Of a stretch of 16,072 bases of DNA, positions 1 to 7,951 are shown piece after piece. The notes below the pieces were generated by a model. It had not been told where the DNA came from, ran no database searches, and was given only the letters and a program-made list of their open reading frames with translations. Location of the stretch: positions 1-16,072 of the forward strand of contig UQWQ01000051.1 of NCBI GenBank assembly GCA_900544755.1. Reading direction: 5' to 3'. This DNA comes from an uncultured Collinsella sp. (lineage in GTDB: Bacteria > Actinomycetota > Coriobacteriia > Coriobacteriales > Coriobacteriaceae). Each line of letters starts with the position of its first letter. Within the stretch, counting starts at the first letter, position 1. The position numbers and the translations under genes are program-made.

Positions 1-629
1 GGAACGCTACGCCCCAACTAAGAGCCTGATTGGCAATCCATTCCTTGGCAAATCGTATTGGCTTTTGTCAAAACGACCGGATACGCCAACTCGCAGAGAC
101 ACCGCATCATCCGGGGTCGGCCCTTGAAAACCGAGGCTCGGAGTCTAGATGAGGACGGTTCGGCCTTTGTTTCAGCTAATTCGGTCATACCTACAAAACA
201 CTACACGAATACCTGGACCACTTGAGCCTCATACATCAGGCAAACCAGAACGAATATGAATCTCTTTGGCAGAGACCCCACATCAATACCTGCAACGGTT
301 GGCACTACAGCAAGGCCCAATCACACGGCACCACTCCCAACACGCGTCTGAGGAACTTAGCCCCGCTGAGTTTGCGCAAGACAGCCTCAACTGTGAGCTC
401 GCCCCGATTTCGTTATTAGCTGACAGCAGCCGACACTCCCCTGCCCGGAAACAGCCCCGGAACGCTCCACAGACATGCAACCCCGGCGCCGAGGGCGATC
501 ACAACCCCAGCAAGCGCCAGGCGCGCACCATTCCTGCACGAGAGCCCCGCCTGACGCCCTTACCTTGGTAGCAAGCAACCCGGACACACAAAGCGACCCA
601 GGGCATCACTACCCAAAAAAGGAAACACC
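1..629. other. Stretch with no supportable gene
   Basis: I find no convincing gene here. Frame 1 is open from about 22 to 225 and reads like protein in its last 50 codons, but it has no ATG and no recognisable family, so it could be the tail of a decayed gene. Overlapping open frames at 222-419 (TTG start) and 266-571 (TTG start) lack ribosome binding sites and look compositional. On the minus strand a short Ala/Val-rich stretch near 420-550 resembles a membrane segment but has no start codon. An imperfect 17-base repeat (15 of 17 identical) lies at 93-109 and 269-285. The 3' end must carry the promoter for the gene at 630, but no clear -35/-10 pair is visible. Confidence 0.5.
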
Positions 630-1301
630 ATGTCCAACAACAACATCGCCTACCTACTAAAGTTCGCATCCAAGGAGGTGTACATCGACGACCTGATAAA
701 CGGTCGCCTCTACATGAACGCAGCCGGCTACTATCATGGCCTGCCTGGCGAACAGGGCGATCCAGTCGAGGCGTCCATGGTCCTCCCGGCATGCATCTAC
801 GGCAATTACCGCCTGCCTATCTACTGCATGTACACGGTCCGCGAGAACGACACCGTCAACAACTGCGTCCATATCCCAATGCGCATGATCCGGGAGTTCG
901 GGTGCACGGACGGGTGGATCGGCATTGTGCAATACGACAGCTTCGCGCGTCTTGCCAACAGCCACATCGCCGACGGCGGCAGCATATACGCCCACGGCGC
1001 CATCTCCTATGGCGTCCCCGGACCAAAGCTTATCGACGAGATATTCCAAGGCACGACCTGCAACTTACTTATTAAAACGCCCAGGTACGCTTACCAGCGA
1101 GAATATCGAATCATCGGGGCACAGTCGGTCGAGTGCCACCTGAGGCCCGATGCCAAGCACCCTGGCTGCATAATCGAGGAATACGGCCACGTAGAGCTGG
1201 ACCTGGGCAGCCAACTCACTGGCATTTCGTGGAAAAAGCCCGTGTCGAGCCTCACGGAGGACCAAGACGGCCTCGTGCTGGAGCTTCCGCAATGCGCATA
1301 G
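630..1301 (+). CDS. Hypothetical protein, DUF2971-like
   Basis: Predicted cytoplasmic protein of 223 residues with no signal peptide or membrane segment. The ATG is supported by a GGAAA ribosome site six bases upstream. The N-terminus (YLLKFASKEVYIDDLINGRL, then YMN and a GD-containing segment) and the later block KTPRYAYQREYRII recall the DUF2971-type pattern: an early 'K(F/Y)..kEy...l..G.iymn' motif, and a late aromatic-Glu-Tyr-Arg motif at about residues 150-163. Members of such families are often found singly in accessory regions, sometimes near defence genes, but their activity is not established to my knowledge. It stands alone: 195 bp separate it from the next gene on the same strand. 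Codon use is GC-rich like the chromosomal backbone. I am confident it is a gene and only moderately confident of the family. Confidence 0.7.
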   Translation: MSNNNIAYLLKFASKEVYIDDLINGRLYMNAAGYYHGLPGEQGDPVEASMVLPACIYGNYRLPIYCMYTVRENDTVNNCVHIPMRMIREFGCTDGWIGIVQYDSFARLANSHIADGGSIYAHGAISYGVPGPKLIDEIFQGTTCNLLIKTPRYAYQREYRIIGAQSVECHLRPDAKHPGCIIEEYGHVELDLGSQLTGISWKKPVSSLTEDQDGLVLELPQCA

Positions 1302-1496
1302 ACAACCCAGCGCAAGGCGCATCGCCGCCGAGTAGGAAGACAGAGGCTCAACCGTCATTCGTCCCCCCCAACATTCCCCAGAAAGTTCGCTGATGTTGAC
1401 TGGTGTTCCCGTAAAATAAACCCAACAAAATATGTGCGGAGTGCCGGCCTGGAGCTGCCTTCGGACCCTATTGGCTGCTCACCGAGAGGCTCCGCT
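1302..1496 (+). other. Spacer before the transglutaminase/ricin gene
   Basis: This 195-base spacer holds an in-frame upstream GTG at 1434 that would lengthen the next protein by 21 residues. That extension has no ribosome site and would bury the signal peptide. A TTGACT at 1396-1401 and a TAAAAT at 1412-1417 look like promoter elements but are only 10 bases apart, too close for a normal sigma-70 pair, so I do not call a promoter. Confidence 0.4.
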
Positions 1497-3881
1497 ATGA
1501 AACGACCCCTTTACTACCTGCTCTGCGCGATCGCGTGCGCGTCCATGGTCGGCGCGACGATGCCTATGGTAGCCATCGCGGAGGCGATTCAGCCTCCGAC
1601 AACAGCCGAGCAGCAAGCGCAAGCCGACGCCATGAGCAGCGACACAGGCAAGGCTGAAGACGGCACGGACACAAATGCGACAGCAGATACCGTAGAGGAC
1701 AGCACCGCAACATCCACCGGCACCAGCGCCGTCAACACGGAAAGCGCCAACGGCACCGCCGCCACGCCCGGCACCGCCGCCACGCCCGGCCCCACCGCCG
1801 CAACCGGCACCCCCACCCCATCCCTCCTCGCCCAAACCAGCCCCACGCCCGAGACAATCTCCGCCGCGTCACAAACCGGCTACGCCCATTCCGCCACGGC
1901 AACCCAAAACGGCGTCACCTTCACCGTCTCGTGGAACGACGCCCCCGCGGGCACCGCGACGACCTTCCACGTAACCCAGACCAACGGCTCGTCCCAGGCC
2001 AAGGCGCGCATGGACGTGCCCACCTATTGGGACGGCGGCAGCCAGGAAAGCGTCTGCGACCCGTCGCGCCCGGCATGGGCCAGCTACTGCAGCCTGGGCA
2101 CCGCGGGCCACGACTTTACCTTCGACTTCACGGCATCGGGCACGTACCGACTCTACTTCTACTTTATGGACAACGACAGATACGACCCCCAAAACGACAA
2201 GTGGATCTACTACCTGCGCACCACGGCGGAGGTGACCGTCAACGACCCCGCCCGCCCGAGCGTCACACAAATCGTCAACAACGCCGTAGCCCAGTGCAAA
2301 CAAGAAACAGACGGCTCGGAATACGACATGGCGCTTTGGCTCCACGACTGGACGCTCGACCAGCTGGAGTACGACCGCAACCTCAACTGGTGCTCGGCCG
2401 AAAGCGGCCTCACGCGCCACCAGGGCACCTGCGAGAGCTACCAGCGCATCTACTCCAAGCTCCTTGACGCCGCGGGCATCGCCAACGGCCGCATCACCGG
2501 CAACGGCCACACCTGGAACGCCGTAAAGATCGACGGCAAATGGTGTCAGATGGACCTAACCTGGGACGACACCAGCGACAACTGGTACGGGGACCTGGAC
2601 CAGCGCCATCTGTACTTTGGCCTGACCGACGAGCTCATGGCAATCGCCCACTCCGACCACGCGGCAAACTATCAGAAGGACAGCTTCGCCTACCGCTCGA
2701 CAGATCTATCCAACAATTACTTTGCGCGAAATGGCAAAGCCGATGAATGGGCAGAGAAGTATGCCGACCGAATTCAACAGCACTTAGATGCCAAGGAAGA
2801 GAGCTTTTCCATCGATGCCGACAACAAGTTGTTTCCGCCGAGCATCTCGGGGATTCAGAATGGGATCGTTGCGTACGCGATGAATCAGAGGGAGTGGAAG
2901 ACTGAAACTGACCAAGCATATCTAAAAGCGGCATCAATAGTCACCACACAAACCAGCACTACTTGGATTGCTACGTTCAAATTCACGGCAAAGTTCTTGC
3001 AAATCAAACCAGCCGCTACACCGGTTTTGCCCAACGGAATGTATTCCATATACTCATGTCTCGACCAATCAAAAGCCCTAGACGTTCGCATGGAGTCGAA
3101 GAACGATAGGGCAAATGTACAGCTATGGCAAGATCACGGCGGCAGGCAGCAAAAGGTCTACCTCCAATTCCAAAATGACGGCACTTATCTAATTACGTTC
3201 GTTCATTCAGGAAAAGCGCTGTCTGCTGAATCAAATCGTGATGGATCAAATGTTAGCCAGTCGAATATAGATGGTTCCGATTTACAGAGATGGGTTATCG
3301 AACGCATGGGGGCAGGATATACGATTAAAAATAAGGCAGCGAACCAGTGGTTAAATGTTAGAAGAGGCGACACAAGAAACGGCACAAATATTCAAACTTG
3401 GTCAAATGGCGGTGTGGCAGAAACAATCTTTAATTTTGTTCCAACTGAGCTCGATGCACTTCCAAACGGTAGGTACGCCATAAAAACCAAACTTGACACA
3501 ACAAAAACAATCGACATTCGTTTGGCATCCCAACATGATTTTGCAAATGCTCAAATTTGGACTGACTACAACTCCCCAAATCAATCAGTTGATCTCAGAA
3601 GACAGAAGGACGGATCATACGCATTTATTTTTGCGCATTCAAAGAAGGCGCTAACAGCAGAAGCTGTCAAAGACGGCGCAAATGTTTCGCAGGCAACATA
3701 CACCGGTTCAAATCTTCAGCATTGGAAGCTATCAAAACATAATAACGGATTCACCGTACAACTAGCTGGATCAAATGAATACTTAAACGTAAGACTTGCA
3801 ACGGCGAGAGATGGAGCAAATGTTCAAACTTGGTCAAACGGCGGAACTATGGAGACGCTATTTATATTTGAAATGAGATAG
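1497..3881 (+). CDS. Secreted transglutaminase-like protein with two ricin-type beta-trefoil domains
   Basis: Predicted extracellular protein of 794 residues. I chose ATG 1497 over an in-frame GTG at 1434 because GAGAGG lies just upstream and the protein then opens with a classic signal peptide (MKRPLYYLL, hydrophobic core, cleavage near residue 30). Residues about 30-130 are a Thr/Ala/Pro/Ser-rich linker with TAATPG repeats. Residues about 130-260 may be an Ig-like beta domain. The transglutaminase-like (cysteine protease-fold) core has Cys312 in GTCESYQ, His338 in GHTWNAV and Asp353 in MDLTWDD, the family's C/H/D triad. Residues about 511-648 and 655-794 form two trefoil repeats, each with three QxW motifs (QLW, QRW, QTW; QIW, QHW, QTW). 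The trefoils probably bind glycan while the core cleaves or crosslinks protein or wall peptide; the substrate is unknown. No LPXTG anchor is visible. Base composition turns AT-rich after about 2700, suggesting mosaic origin. Confidence 0.9.
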   Translation: MKRPLYYLLCAIACASMVGATMPMVAIAEAIQPPTTAEQQAQADAMSSDTGKAEDGTDTNATADTVEDSTATSTGTSAVNTESANGTAATPGTAATPGPTAATGTPTPSLLAQTSPTPETISAASQTGYAHSATATQNGVTFTVSWNDAPAGTATTFHVTQTNGSSQAKARMDVPTYWDGGSQESVCDPSRPAWASYCSLGTAGHDFTFDFTASGTYRLYFYFMDNDRYDPQNDKWIYYLRTTAEVTVNDPARPSVTQIVNNAVAQCKQETDGSEYDMALWLHDWTLDQLEYDRNLNWCSAESGLTRHQGTCESYQRIYSKLLDAAGIANGRITGNGHTWNAVKIDGKWCQMDLTWDDTSDNWYGDLDQRHLYFGLTDELMAIAHSDHAANYQKDSFAYRSTDLSNNYFARNGKADEWAEKYADRIQQHLDAKEESFSIDADNKLFPPSISGIQNGIVAYAMNQREWKTETDQAYLKAASIVTTQTSTTWIATFKFTAKFLQIKPAATPVLPNGMYSIYSCLDQSKALDVRMESKNDRANVQLWQDHGGRQQKVYLQFQNDGTYLITFVHSGKALSAESNRDGSNVSQSNIDGSDLQRWVIERMGAGYTIKNKAANQWLNVRRGDTRNGTNIQTWSNGGVAETIFNFVPTELDALPNGRYAIKTKLDTTKTIDIRLASQHDFANAQIWTDYNSPNQSVDLRRQKDGSYAFIFAHSKKALTAEAVKDGANVSQATYTGSNLQHWKLSKHNNGFTVQLAGSNEYLNVRLATARDGANVQTWSNGGTMETLFIFEMR
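3385..3844 (+). repeat. Direct repeat between the two ricin domains
   Basis: Positions 3385-3412 and 3817-3844 match at 26 of 28 bases and encode the last QTW block of each trefoil (NxQTWSNGG). Identity this close at the DNA level, not only at the protein level, suggests recent duplication or ongoing gene conversion between the two domains. Confidence 0.8.
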
Positions 3882-3926
3882 TTATTTCATTATTACGAAA
3901 CGCATTTTTAGAGTGATGCACACATG

Positions 3927-3963
3927 ATATGCCCCGCCGTGACGCAATCGTGGCGGGTCATAT
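3927..3963 (+). terminator. Candidate terminator of the transglutaminase/ricin gene
   Basis: Twelve-base arms 3927-3938 and 3952-3963 pair with one mismatch around a 13-base loop, with a GC-rich inner stem (CCCGCC/GGCGGG) and AT-rich outer pairs. It begins 46 bases after the stop codon at 3881. The following T run is weak, so efficient termination is uncertain. Confidence 0.6.
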
Positions 3964-4100
3964 TTCACCGATTCAGTAAGAACAAATTAAATCAATGTCA
4001 ATATTTTTTTATCGTGCAAATTGCATCATGGGACGCTCGCCCCATACATGCGGAATTAGCATTGAAAAGCTAATTATAGAATATCCATTTTCTAACAATT

Positions 4101-4144
4101 ATCCCTTGTTGGTCCTTTGATTGCCCAAAGGCCCAACAAGGGAT
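4101..4144 (-). terminator. Long hairpin at the end of the polysaccharide operon
   Basis: Eighteen-base arms 4101-4118 and 4127-4144 pair with a single mismatch around an eight-base loop. It lies 40 bases past the stop codon of the last operon gene (4184). No proper T run follows on the minus strand, so it may act as a terminator, as an mRNA 3'-end stabiliser, or as both. Confidence 0.65.
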
Positions 4145-4183
4145 TACGATTGAGCAATGAGACAAACTCGAATAAGAATGCAA

Positions 4184-5413
4184 CTATTTACTAAGAGCTT
4201 TCTTGAGTACGTTGATCGCTGACGCAGGCAAAACGGCCCGCAAGACTTTCTTGGCATAAAATACAACGCCGCGTTCACGTTTCTTGTAGAGTCGCACCAC
4301 AGTACTCCAGCCGCCATTGGCATATGCGTCAACATACAGCCGCCTATCCTTGGGAAGAACGCTCGGATGACGTAGCTGATCGTTGCCCTTAGCGATGTCG
4401 TCAAATTCAACGGGGTACAAGTCCAGAGCGTTGCTTGATTCGATGAACTCCCTACCGCGGTCGTTATTCACCAGCAAGCAGGAAACACCCTTCATCTGAT
4501 TAAACTTCTCAGCGTCCTTCAGAACGTCAGGCCTGTTTACACCGACACCCCAAAAGTCGCCGATGGTAAGGTCGCCGGCACGAAACCTACCTGCATAGGG
4601 GCACTCATAGCAGCTGTTGCGAAGCGTCTTGAGGTTCAAGAACATGTCATAGTAGAGAGATTTCGACGCAGGAATGGTGACCTCTCTTCCGTCCTCAAGA
4701 AGAAGAAGAAGAAGAGAGTGCCCCCAGCCCTCGCGCTTACACCTAAACCGGAAATCGACCACGGGAGACCCAAGCTGTTCGCCATAGTCCTCAACACAGT
4801 CCGCGAACATGCGACCGGAGGGGACACCGTGGCAGACAAGGTCAATAGTCGTCAGGCCCTCATAATCGCGCACGAGGAAACCCCTGAGGCCAGCGACCTG
4901 GCAAGGCGTTCCGCAAAATAGGACACGCGTCCCCTCGCGCAGGTCCGTCCTGATGTCGACGAAACAAGATCCGGCGTCACTCTGGACATATTTAGAGTTA
5001 AGAAGCGGGCGAAGCTCATCGACGCTCGACGCACGACGATGCCGCACCCGAAGCGAACCCCCCTCGCGCTCATAGGCGGCGCCATATGCAACGCCGCCAG
5101 CAGAAATAAACTCACGCGCGACGGCGCCAAAAACGCCACCGGAAGCGGACTCCGAAACATCGTCCCTACCGGCGGCGGCATAGAACGGCCCAACGGAATT
5201 AGAGCCTATCCCCCGGTTGAGACCGCAAGCCCTAGTGCACGCACCGCAACCGATGCAGAGATCGCTGTCAATCGTAGGAAGAACAAACCCGTCCTTACCC
5301 TCGGACATGGCAATGGCGCCTTTCGGGCAAACGGCAGCACACGCCCCGCATCCGCAGCAATGCGTTGGCGACTCAAATAGTGTGGGAACCTCGCCCCTTT
5401 TCACAGCAGACAT
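4184..5413 (-). CDS. FrhB/FdhB-like iron-sulfur protein (coenzyme F420 hydrogenase beta-subunit family)
   Basis: 409 residues, last gene of the operon. Two [4Fe-4S] ferredoxin motifs lie at the N-terminus: Cys19, 22, 25, 29 followed by Pro, and Cys53, 56, 59, 63. Next come the family blocks FCGTPCQVAGLRGFL and CYECPYAGRFRAGDLTIGDFWG. This is the FrhB/FdhB fold, a redox protein that in F420 hydrogenases binds flavin. Copies in surface-polysaccharide clusters regularly sit beside a pyruvyl transferase family gene, as here with one gene between. Their redox role in glycan synthesis is not settled, and involvement of F420 itself should not be assumed. The ATG lies 12 bases past the flippase stop, and its ribosome site AGGGAGA (5421-5427) overlaps that stop. 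An odd (CTT)6 run encodes six leucines at 4697-4714. Confidence 0.88.
   Translation of the reverse strand: MSAVKRGEVPTLFESPTHCCGCGACAAVCPKGAIAMSEGKDGFVLPTIDSDLCIGCGACTRACGLNRGIGSNSVGPFYAAAGRDDVSESASGGVFGAVAREFISAGGVAYGAAYEREGGSLRVRHRRASSVDELRPLLNSKYVQSDAGSCFVDIRTDLREGTRVLFCGTPCQVAGLRGFLVRDYEGLTTIDLVCHGVPSGRMFADCVEDYGEQLGSPVVDFRFRCKREGWGHSLLLLLLEDGREVTIPASKSLYYDMFLNLKTLRNSCYECPYAGRFRAGDLTIGDFWGVGVNRPDVLKDAEKFNQMKGVSCLLVNNDRGREFIESSNALDLYPVEFDDIAKGNDQLRHPSVLPKDRRLYVDAYANGGWSTVVRLYKKRERGVVFYAKKVLRAVLPASAINVLKKALSK
4697..4714 (-). repeat. (CTT)6 trinucleotide repeat in the coding sequence
   Basis: Six perfect CTT codons in a row encode Leu6 between HS and EDG in the FrhB-like protein. Slippage here would keep frame and change only the leucine count. 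Confidence 0.9.
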
Positions 5414-5425
5414 GCAGATATCTCC

Positions 5426-6829
5426 CTATTTGCAAGCCGAAAGTAGCTTACGCAGAATATCGGCGTTCATATAGACGGAAAAAGCCAGCGCAATTGCAAG
5501 GCATGCAATGGTGCTCAGAATGCCCGCGCCGTAGGCCGACAGATAATAGAAAACGAACACGCCCAGAACTGATGCCAAGATCAAAGCCTGCTCGCCTCGA
5601 TCTTCGGCAAGCTTTGTAAACTTGGCGACTTTAATCCTACGGTACTCATTGACCACAACCATCGCCAAAAGCGTAGCAACCGATGCGCCATAAAGGCCAA
5701 AGTGCGGAATCATCACGATGCACAGCACCGCGCAGAGGATAGCGGATACGGCTGTGGTGGTTCCCATAATCCCGGTCTCCTTGTGTGCAGTGAAAATACC
5801 GCCGTAGAAGCCGGAAATATTGCTAAAGTACGTTGCCAGAAGCAAGATTGGGACATAGAGCAGGCCCTCTCCGAAAGACCCCTTAATCAGCACGCCGTAG
5901 ACAACAGGCATGAGTGCCGACATGAGTAGCACGACGCTCATCATGAAACGTCGCAAAGCTCGGTACACAGAATTATAGAAAGCCGACTCGTCCTCATCGG
6001 AGATAAGGGCTCGAGCCGAGCTCTCCTTCCACGATTGATAGAAAAAGCCATATACCTGGTCCATGACACCGGGGAACTTGTACGACACGGCATACACACC
6101 GGCGGCGGAGGCCCCGAGCGTGTTCATGATAATGAGCCTGTCCAGCAGGTTATTGATAGTCCAGGAAACCTTGTTGGGGATGAGCGGAAATGAATACCGT
6201 AGAAGGTCGCGAGCGTAGGAAATGGAGAAGGTCGACGGATCGATATAGCGCCAGAGCTTCCGCATGACCATGAACACGAGGGCAACACCGCCCTGAGCAA
6301 TGACCGTAGCAGAGAGCATGCCAACCACCCCCCAACGAAGAATGGCGATGAAGAGAACGTTGAGCAAGATGGTAAGGGCACTCGCGGTGAAGTTCATAAC
6401 GGAGTAACCCACGGTATCCCCGAAACCACGTAAGACAGCAGAAGCCATCTGCAGAAGCGCACCGGCAACAACAAGCCCCACAACCCAGCCAGCATTTTCG
6501 GGCTTAAAGAGCAGCCATACCAGAATCGCCAAGACCGTAAAGGATACACATCCGGCAAGAAGAACAACGCAGGACGCCGTCACAGCTTTAGCCCGACCCT
6601 CGTCTGTACGACAGTCGATGAGAAATCGAAACAGCGCTTCGTCCATAAGCAGGGAAACGGCAGGGACGCAAAATAGGGCAATCGTGTTGATGTAGTCAAC
6701 GGTGCCGTAATCTGCCGTGGAGAGGACGGAGGTATATAGAGGCAGAAGAAGAAACTGCACAAGCTTCGTCGCCATGCCGCCGACGGCAATAATTCCCGTA
6801 TTTTTAATAAGTCGGCGTGTCTCCCCCAT
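5426..6829 (-). CDS. wzx: Oligosaccharide flippase (Wzx/MATE-like)
   Basis: 467-residue polytopic membrane protein with a dozen or more hydrophobic segments along its length. The N-terminus (RRLIKNTGIIAVGGMATKLV, LLLPLYTSVLSTADYGTVDY) is the typical opening of the polysaccharide export/Wzx branch of the MOP flippase superfamily. It should turn the undecaprenyl-PP-linked repeat unit from the inner to the outer face of the membrane. I chose ATG 6829 instead of an in-frame TTG at 6859. The ATG overlaps the stop of the upstream gene by one base (TAATG), as at other junctions in this operon, and an AGAAAGG ribosome site lies roughly 11 bases upstream. Substrate specificity cannot be read from sequence. 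Confidence 0.88.
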   Translation of the reverse strand: MGETRRLIKNTGIIAVGGMATKLVQFLLLPLYTSVLSTADYGTVDYINTIALFCVPAVSLLMDEALFRFLIDCRTDEGRAKAVTASCVVLLAGCVSFTVLAILVWLLFKPENAGWVVGLVVAGALLQMASAVLRGFGDTVGYSVMNFTASALTILLNVLFIAILRWGVVGMLSATVIAQGGVALVFMVMRKLWRYIDPSTFSISYARDLLRYSFPLIPNKVSWTINNLLDRLIIMNTLGASAAGVYAVSYKFPGVMDQVYGFFYQSWKESSARALISDEDESAFYNSVYRALRRFMMSVVLLMSALMPVVYGVLIKGSFGEGLLYVPILLLATYFSNISGFYGGIFTAHKETGIMGTTTAVSAILCAVLCIVMIPHFGLYGASVATLLAMVVVNEYRRIKVAKFTKLAEDRGEQALILASVLGVFVFYYLSAYGAGILSTIACLAIALAFSVYMNADILRKLLSACK

Positions 6830-7905
6830 TACGAAAGTGCCTTTCTCAGATATTGCCAAGAATGCTCCCGAAGGCCGCCAAGGGCCAAATCTACCTTGCC
6901 CCAGTCAACCGGAGCAATGCCATCGGCGCAAACCAAGGAGACGCAGCGCTCGCTGATCCCCAGGTTATACAGCAAATCCCTCATGCGCGCACCGCTTTTG
7001 TCAGTAGCGAAGACTCTGAAGGGCTTATGGAAAAGCACCGAAAACACAGTCGCATGAAAAGAGTTGGTCAGTACGAGTGAGGCATGAGCAATAAGCGAGA
7101 TGAATTCGCGCGGCCCGATCCCGAATAGGTTGATCGAGTTAGGAATGGGTAGGTCCCTATCCGAAACATACGCGAATCGCACTCCCGAATCGAGCGCCAT
7201 TCGACAGGCACTTTCGATAAGCTCAGAACAGTCACGCAGTAGATAAAGAAAAGCGTACTCTCCGTCAACGACTGCTTTAACGCTCATGTCCGCATAATCC
7301 GAAACACCAAGCAACAGCGTGGGGTCTAAAACCACATCTATGGGTTTATCCACTAGCGGCTGAAATAAAGAAAGCGTTTCCTCCTCACGAACGGAAAGAT
7401 AATCGAATTTGGACAGAAGAGACGCAACTTTTTCTTGATCGAAATTCTCGGGCTTGAAAGACGTGTGGGCGAGGCTAGGAGCATAGGCGATACGCCGTTT
7501 ATCTCCCGCAAAAGAGAGAAAGAAGGGCTCGACCACACCGCGAGTGCAATCGAGATTCCAAATCTGATCACTACCGCAAATAAAGCAATCGAACTCAGCG
7601 GCTAATTCGGCCAAAGCACCTTCTTCATTAGATGAATAAGCCTTATCAGTTAGGGAGAAATAGTCATTTGCGAAAGAGTTAAACGCAGACCACCTAGAGT
7701 GAAAAGATTTCCAGTGAGTTAGCGTTCTCAATAGCTTTCTCGGATGACGAACCTGAATTAAGCTGTATTGTTCGTAGTCTAATGCTCTGTAATTTATTAT
7801 TCTGACTTTATGACCTTCATTTACAAGGGCAGTCCTCAAAGCATAAGCCTGAAGCGCTGATCCGAAATTCAACGCTCCATGGAAAGTAATAATACCGATA
7901 TTCAT
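6829..7905 (-). CDS. Polysaccharide pyruvyl transferase family protein
   Basis: 358 residues, usual length for the WcaK/CsaB-type family. The start MNIGIITFHGALNFGSALQA fits the family's N-terminal 'N.G..L' nucleotide-sugar-type fold. CGSDQIWN (about residues 109-116) and SLVLTNSFHATVFSVLFHKP near the C-terminus are further signatures. Members transfer pyruvate from phosphoenolpyruvate to a sugar, forming a ketal that adds negative charge, although many cluster-borne relatives have unproven activity. The stop overlaps the flippase ATG (TAATG). A 46-base gap separates it from the upstream GT2 gene, the largest gap in the operon after the one behind the NusG paralog. The ribosome site is unclear: GGTTGGAAG lies directly against the ATG. 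Confidence 0.85.
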   Translation of the reverse strand: MNIGIITFHGALNFGSALQAYALRTALVNEGHKVRIINYRALDYEQYSLIQVRHPRKLLRTLTHWKSFHSRWSAFNSFANDYFSLTDKAYSSNEEGALAELAAEFDCFICGSDQIWNLDCTRGVVEPFFLSFAGDKRRIAYAPSLAHTSFKPENFDQEKVASLLSKFDYLSVREEETLSLFQPLVDKPIDVVLDPTLLLGVSDYADMSVKAVVDGEYAFLYLLRDCSELIESACRMALDSGVRFAYVSDRDLPIPNSINLFGIGPREFISLIAHASLVLTNSFHATVFSVLFHKPFRVFATDKSGARMRDLLYNLGISERCVSLVCADGIAPVDWGKVDLALGGLREHSWQYLRKALS

Positions 7906-7951
7906 CTTCCAACCGTTCTTTAATTACTTCCTCGCTCTTGGTTAACGAGGT

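Larger units (their letters stand above)
3882..4183. other. Convergent intergenic region
   Basis: About 300 AT-rich bases between the 3' ends of two convergent genes. It holds a hairpin for each side (3927-3963 and 4101-4144) and a T7 run near 4002-4008 not preceded by a stem. I see no gene in it. Confidence 0.7.

Noticed and set aside
420..550. Membrane-helix-like Ala/Val-rich stretch on the minus strand
   Set aside because: No start codon between the upstream stop and the helix, and no ribosome site; probably chance in GC-rich DNA.
1396..1417. TTGACT and TAAAAT as a promoter for the secreted enzyme
   Set aside because: The spacer is only 10 bases, too short for a sigma-70 promoter.
1869..2510. 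213-residue Val/Ala-rich open frame on the minus strand
   Set aside because: Antisense shadow of the GC-rich half of the transglutaminase gene, with no domain.
4002..4008. T7 run as terminator tail
   Set aside because: No stem lies directly before it on the + strand.
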